Source: Ziziphus jujuba (Eukaryota > Streptophyta > Magnoliopsida > Rosales > Rhamnaceae). Taken from it: a stretch of 64,000 nt of DNA. Each line of letters opens with the position of its first letter. Positions within the stretch are counted from its first letter, which is position 1. The position numbers and the translations under genes are program-made. Under the pieces are notes generated by a model. The model did no database searches. It saw nothing but the letters and a program-made list of their open reading frames with translations, and was not told the DNA's origin. The stretch covers positions 28,334,001-28,398,000 of the forward strand of contig NC_083379.1 of NCBI RefSeq assembly GCF_031755915.1, given 5' to 3'. Below, piece after piece: positions 60,141 through 64,000 of the stretch.

Positions 60141-62390
60141 ATTATTGCATCATCGTAAGATTGCGTTTTTTTTTTTTTTTTTTTTTTTTGAAAATAGAAA
60201 TTCATTTCTTAAAATAAGGAACATCATTATCCAAAAGAAAGGCAAGAAAGGCCCCTCTTATTACCAAAGAAGATTAGTTGCAAGCCTAGCCAGCTTATAA
60301 GCGACAATTAGTTTTAATACTTAAGTTTATTCGAAATTAGCTTTATCCCACAAACTCAAATAGACAATAACTGCTTTAGTTGTTGGTAATAATTTTGATT
60401 ATTTCACATTCATATTTGAATCGTTGAACCGCCAGTTCCTATGTTTTTCTTAAAGAGTTGGGTTAAAGATAAAGAAAGAGAATCCAAAGCCCCACCATTT
60501 TTTCACCATTTTCTTAAGACTGGACTTGTGTAAACATAGTGAACTTTTAAAGGGTAAAATCTCAATCTCCCAAGTCCCAAGTAAATTACAAATACTTTGT
60601 TGCTGTAATTATGAGAAAAGTAGGATTAATGGGTAAACGCTTTTTATCAGATTTGACTAAAACTTAATAATCAAGTAACCCAATTGTCCAAGCCATTTGC
60701 CATTTGCGTTATCCATTTAGGAAAGATTTTGGTCACCAACTTGAAGGATTCCCAGCCAAGTGCACTCCATCTCTCCCTGAAAAGTGTGCTTTTTTTTTTT
60801 GTTTTTTTTTTTTTTTTTTGGCCCTTATTTCTCAAATCCCTTTACCAAAAATACCCCAACAACCTAAAAGGACTAAAAGAGTAAAACCCACAAGTAATAG
60901 CTTGAAATTCCTTGGAAGTTTAACATAAATATGAGTAAAGAAACGCTAGCTTGCTTAAAATGTGTCGTGAAAGCCTGAAAGGGATGAACGAAGTTAGAAC
61001 TACGTGAAAAAGAAAGAGGAAATTAAAAAATAAATAAATAAATAAAAAAGCAAATTTCATTTACACTTTTTAAATTTTATTATAATCTTATTTGAATTTC
61101 ATATTTTTAAAAAATTATTATTTAATTTCTTTTAATTTTATATAAATATATTAAAAGAGACTTATATATTAGATTTTATTATCATTTAATTTTAACAGTT
61201 AAAAAATTAAAATTGTATTTTTATAATATTATTGAATCATAAAATATTAATTTTTTTATTTTTTATTTTTAATTGTTAAAATTAATTAGTAAAAACCGAT
61301 TAACTTACAAATAAATTTATTTTGATAAATATAGAAAACTAAATAAAAGTTAATAATGAATTTTTAAAAGTATAAAATCGAGTGATATCATGGCAAAAAT
61401 TAAAAGATGTAAATAAAATCTGTCAAAAAAAAAAATAATTGTGCCCACTATAATTTTATTTCCCAATATATCAATTTATGCGCATGTAGACATTGTTTTT
61501 TCAAACCATCCTCTCTGTACATTTATAGTACGTTTAATATTAGTGTAATGTGTAATGCACAAAAAAACAAAAAAAAACAAAAAAAAAAAGAAGAAGATTA
61601 GTATAATGTGCGTAGCACTAAGATATGCTTGGTTTTTTCAACTTTAAAAAAGAAAGAATATCAACCTTTTAACAATGAATAGGAGTTACAATGAACGCTG
61701 TAATTAAATTATAAATTCAAAGAACAAAGGCATGCATTTTCATAATCTAGTTTCCAAATAGATTTGCATTAGTAAATAATTATTATTATTATTATTTTTT
61801 TTTTTGTGTCGAACTTAAGATTTGAAGAAGTATTTTCAATTGTTTTCAAATTTATAAACACGATTACAAAAAAATTGGATTCAAAATTAAATAAATTCAA
61901 TATGATTTATAGAGTATTTTAGTTATTGGTCTATACTCATTACTCAAATTGAAATTTCATAAATGATTGGACAAGCAAATTCATCTCGAACCGTGGAGCC
62001 CACAAAGTGGTGGAGTCTTGTTCCAATAAAACGACCCTACTGCGTCTGATTTTTCTTTTTCCTTCAACCGTACAATTCTCCTCCGTCCGTCAAATTTGAA
62101 TCTTTAAAACGACGACCCAAAAATTAAAAAACAAAAAAATAAAAATTCAAAACGACAAGTCGCCAGAGCACTAATCACCCGTACTCAACCTCACCGATAC
62201 CAAAACAATTTTCTATCCAATACAGACTTTTGACGGAAACCAAAAGTCCCTTTACGTCCAATTCTTTTTTTTCTTATTTCGTTGAGCTAACCAAATACTT
62301 ACACGTATATTATTACTTCGAGATCACTATACTTCATCAAATATAGTAAAGGCTCCGAAATAGCGAGCGAATATATATATATATATATAT
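60141..62390. other. Intergenic sequence upstream of the heptahelical gene
   Basis: No gene is supported. It contains T-runs at 60165-60189 and 60787-60819, very AT-rich DNA at 61020-61440, and a (TA)n tract at 62371-62391 directly before the presumed leader of the heptahelical gene. Short open frames near 60684-60928 have no recognisable product. Confidence 0.5.
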
Positions 62391-62396
62391 ATGTAG
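62391..62396 (+). promoter_or_regulatory. Possible minimal start-stop uORF in the HHP leader
   Basis: ATGTAG is the only ATG seen between the (TA)n tract and the main ATG at 62558. If the transcript starts upstream of it, ribosomes would meet a start codon followed at once by a stop. Start-stop elements are known to stall ribosomes in some plant leaders. The transcription start is unknown. Confidence 0.3.
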
Positions 62397-62557
62397 GGAG
62401 GGAGAGAAGAGATAGGGTGTCGGATCAAAACTCAAGCGGTCCAGATCGTCCGAAAAACGCCGGTTCCGGCGACGGCGAACTCCTCACCGGAAAAAAAATT
62501 AGAAAAAAAAAAAAGAAAAGAAAAGAAAATCTACGGAGGAGGAGTTCTCCGTTTAGG

Positions 62558-62860
62558 ATGATCGAGAACCACCGGCAGAGGAAAGGAGCGAAGCACGTGG
62601 ACAATATTATCATCGAAGCAGCTGCAGTTGCTGAAGTTTCTAATTCGGAGAAGAAGAAGAAGAAGATGGAGATGATGGAGATGGATACGAAGAGGAAAAG
62701 ACCGCGTTTGGTTCGGTTCCAGGATTTGCCTGATTATCTGAAAGATAACGAGTACATTTTGGACCATTACAGGTGCGAATGGCCATTGAAGGACGTCTTC
62801 TTCAGCCTCTTTTCCCTCCATAACGAAACCTTCAACATCTGGACGTAAGTCTTATATATG

Positions 62861-62910
<50 letters not shown>

Positions 62911-63349
62911 TTTTATCATTTTCTCTGTCTAAACGGTTAGAGCGGCTTTGTTTTCAATTGAGGCATTTTGTCAGTCTCTGTATGTATGTGATTTTTGATA
63001 TTTGGATAAATGGAGATAAATATGTACGGCAGGCATCTGTGGGGGTTTGTGATATTCGTGGGATTGACGGTGGTTAGCTTGACGGAGAAGCTCGGTGGCG
63101 TGCTTTGGAATTTCTCCAGGTTTGTTTGTATACTTTGTTTGTTAGCCTAGCGGGGACCTGAACGTCATTTCCCATTTTTTATGTTTGTGGGATACTTTTG
63201 AAAATTCAAATTTTTTTTTTTTATTTATACATGTGGGACCCAGGGCTTCGGTGTCGAGATCGTTGACGATGATGACGGTGATGAAGGATGCGAAGAACAT
63301 CAACGTATCCAACAGCAGCGCTTTGCCGGTGCGTATCAACGTCGTTGAG
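62558..63349 (+). CDS. Heptahelical transmembrane protein (HHP4/5-like), first three coding exons
   Basis: Exons 62558-62844, 63033-63119 and 63244-63349 join in frame by GT-AG introns (AC/GTAAGT, AG/GTTTGT, GAG/GTTAGT) and give about 159 residues before the window ends. The first ATG in this frame is 62558 ([10 protein letters not shown]). The N-terminus is Lys-rich, then [20 protein letters not shown] and [20 protein letters not shown], followed by TFNIWTHLWGF. This is the signature entry to the first membrane helix of plant HHP proteins in the adipoR/PAQR/hemolysin III superfamily. [16 protein letters not shown] forms the first helix. Later helices with the metal-binding His residues lie beyond the window. 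Arabidopsis HHP4 and HHP5 are relatives with roles linked to hormone, sugar or cold signalling, but the precise role here is not visible. The remaining 63350-64000 is presumably intron, since no fourth exon was recognised. Confidence 0.85.
62871..62912. repeat. (GA)n tract in the first HHP intron
   Basis: A TA repeat running into about 20 GA dinucleotides, starting some 27 bp after the donor site. Confidence 0.8.
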
Positions 63350-64000
63350 GTTAGTGATGAAATTTTAAAAAAATAATAAAAAATAAAAAAATAGAGTAAA
63401 TGGAAATCCGCGCGGGCGTGTGGGACCCGATAATTGTCCCAACACAGCCATGTGATCGTTCGGGACGATATTTTATCTTTTATCGCTTTAATCTAACGGT
63501 TGTGATTTTGAAGAGAGATAAAAGCTGACAACCGTGCGATGATTGCGTCAACTTCAGTTTCTCTCTTCCACGTGATCTTCGTTTCGAATAATTTTTTTCT
63601 TATTTTTCTATTTTTCAAACCATCAAAAGTCAATGCTACCCGTTTTACTCCTATAATATTCGTTTTAACTATGAGCTGGTCCTTGCTCTTGAATTTTTTT
63701 TTTTTTTTAATAAGTTAAATCAAATATACCTCGTTAATTTTGAACATTTTGTTTAAAATTTATTTTTTAAAAATTGTATAGTAAAAGAATATAATATAGT
63801 TTCGATGTTCTTGTCAACATAAAGATTCATATAGACCAATGATTTTTGATTTTGATGGTTAATCCAATGGATGATTAGAGGCTGAAGCCTACTAGTCATT
63901 TGATTTGAAACCTTTTTTTTTTTTTGGGTAAGAGTACTGATGTGTTTTACCGTAAACACAGAAAGGGAGGGTGTATAGACCCCACCAGAGCAGTAGAATG
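63350..64000 (+). other. Presumed intron 3 of the HHP gene up to the window end
   Basis: It follows the GAG/GTTAGT donor. It is AT-rich, with T-runs at 63696-63708 and 63913-63925. No fourth coding exon was recognised. The sequence could also contain the end of a differently spliced exon, because the frame stays open to 63376. Confidence 0.5.

Noticed and set aside
62417..62557. HHP start at MSDQNSSG
   Set aside because: The codon is GTG, which is not a normal eukaryotic start. The ATG at 62558 was chosen, and the open upstream part is reported only as a possibility.

Overview
This is AT-rich nuclear DNA from a flowering plant, probably a eudicot. The evidence is GT-AG introns, an AP2-type transcription factor gene that keeps the family's 9-bp micro-exon, a plant heptahelical membrane protein gene, and many plant transposon families (Ty1/copia, Ty3/gypsy, MULE, hAT, MITEs). 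The species cannot be fixed from the window. A Rosales-like eudicot is only a guess. No bacterial, organellar, rRNA, tRNA or CRISPR features were seen.

Only two host genes are well supported. A WRI4/ADAP-like AP2 transcription factor lies on the minus strand at 13081-16873, and its eight coding exons join without a frame break into 357 codons plus a stop. The first three coding exons of a HHP4/HHP5-type heptahelical protein (adipoR/PAQR/hemolysin III superfamily) lie on the plus strand from 62558, and the gene runs off the right edge. Everything between is transposon-derived or unassigned intergenic sequence.

Layout: 0.3-1.9 kb is a collapsed Ty1/copia element. 2.8-4.0 kb is an element with long inverted repeats. 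4.0-6.2 kb is a gypsy LTR (family A). 7.35-9.7 kb is a decayed gypsy element in which protease is followed directly by the integrase C-terminus. 9.9-10.5 kb is a MITE. 11.3-12.6 kb is the 3' end of a second LTR family (B). 13-17 kb is the AP2 gene. 19.9-29.2 kb is a Mutator-like region bounded by inverted repeats of about 200 bp. It holds a 1.3-kb Pack-MULE-like unit with a 3-ketoacyl-CoA thiolase fragment, a receptor-kinase C-terminal fragment, two tandem arrays, and a broken FAR1-type MULE transposase gene. 30.7-31.2 kb is a hairpin-rich MITE. 31.4-41.4 kb is a gypsy element (LTR, primer-binding site, gag) split by an hAT transposon at 34367-40317. 41.4-57.4 kb is mostly decayed LTRs in minus orientation. 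57.9-58.7 and 59.7-60.1 kb are MITEs. 62.4 kb onward is the heptahelical gene.

Two regions stand out. The hAT element looks structurally intact: an 8-bp target duplication, matching termini, CGGTT-rich ends and an uninterrupted transposase frame with introns. The MULE region combines gene-fragment capture with arrays of TGAACAGT motifs on both sides of its transposase gene. I found no clearly undescribed system. The most novel candidates are the thiolase Pack-MULE, the array open in several frames, and the hairpin-array MITE.
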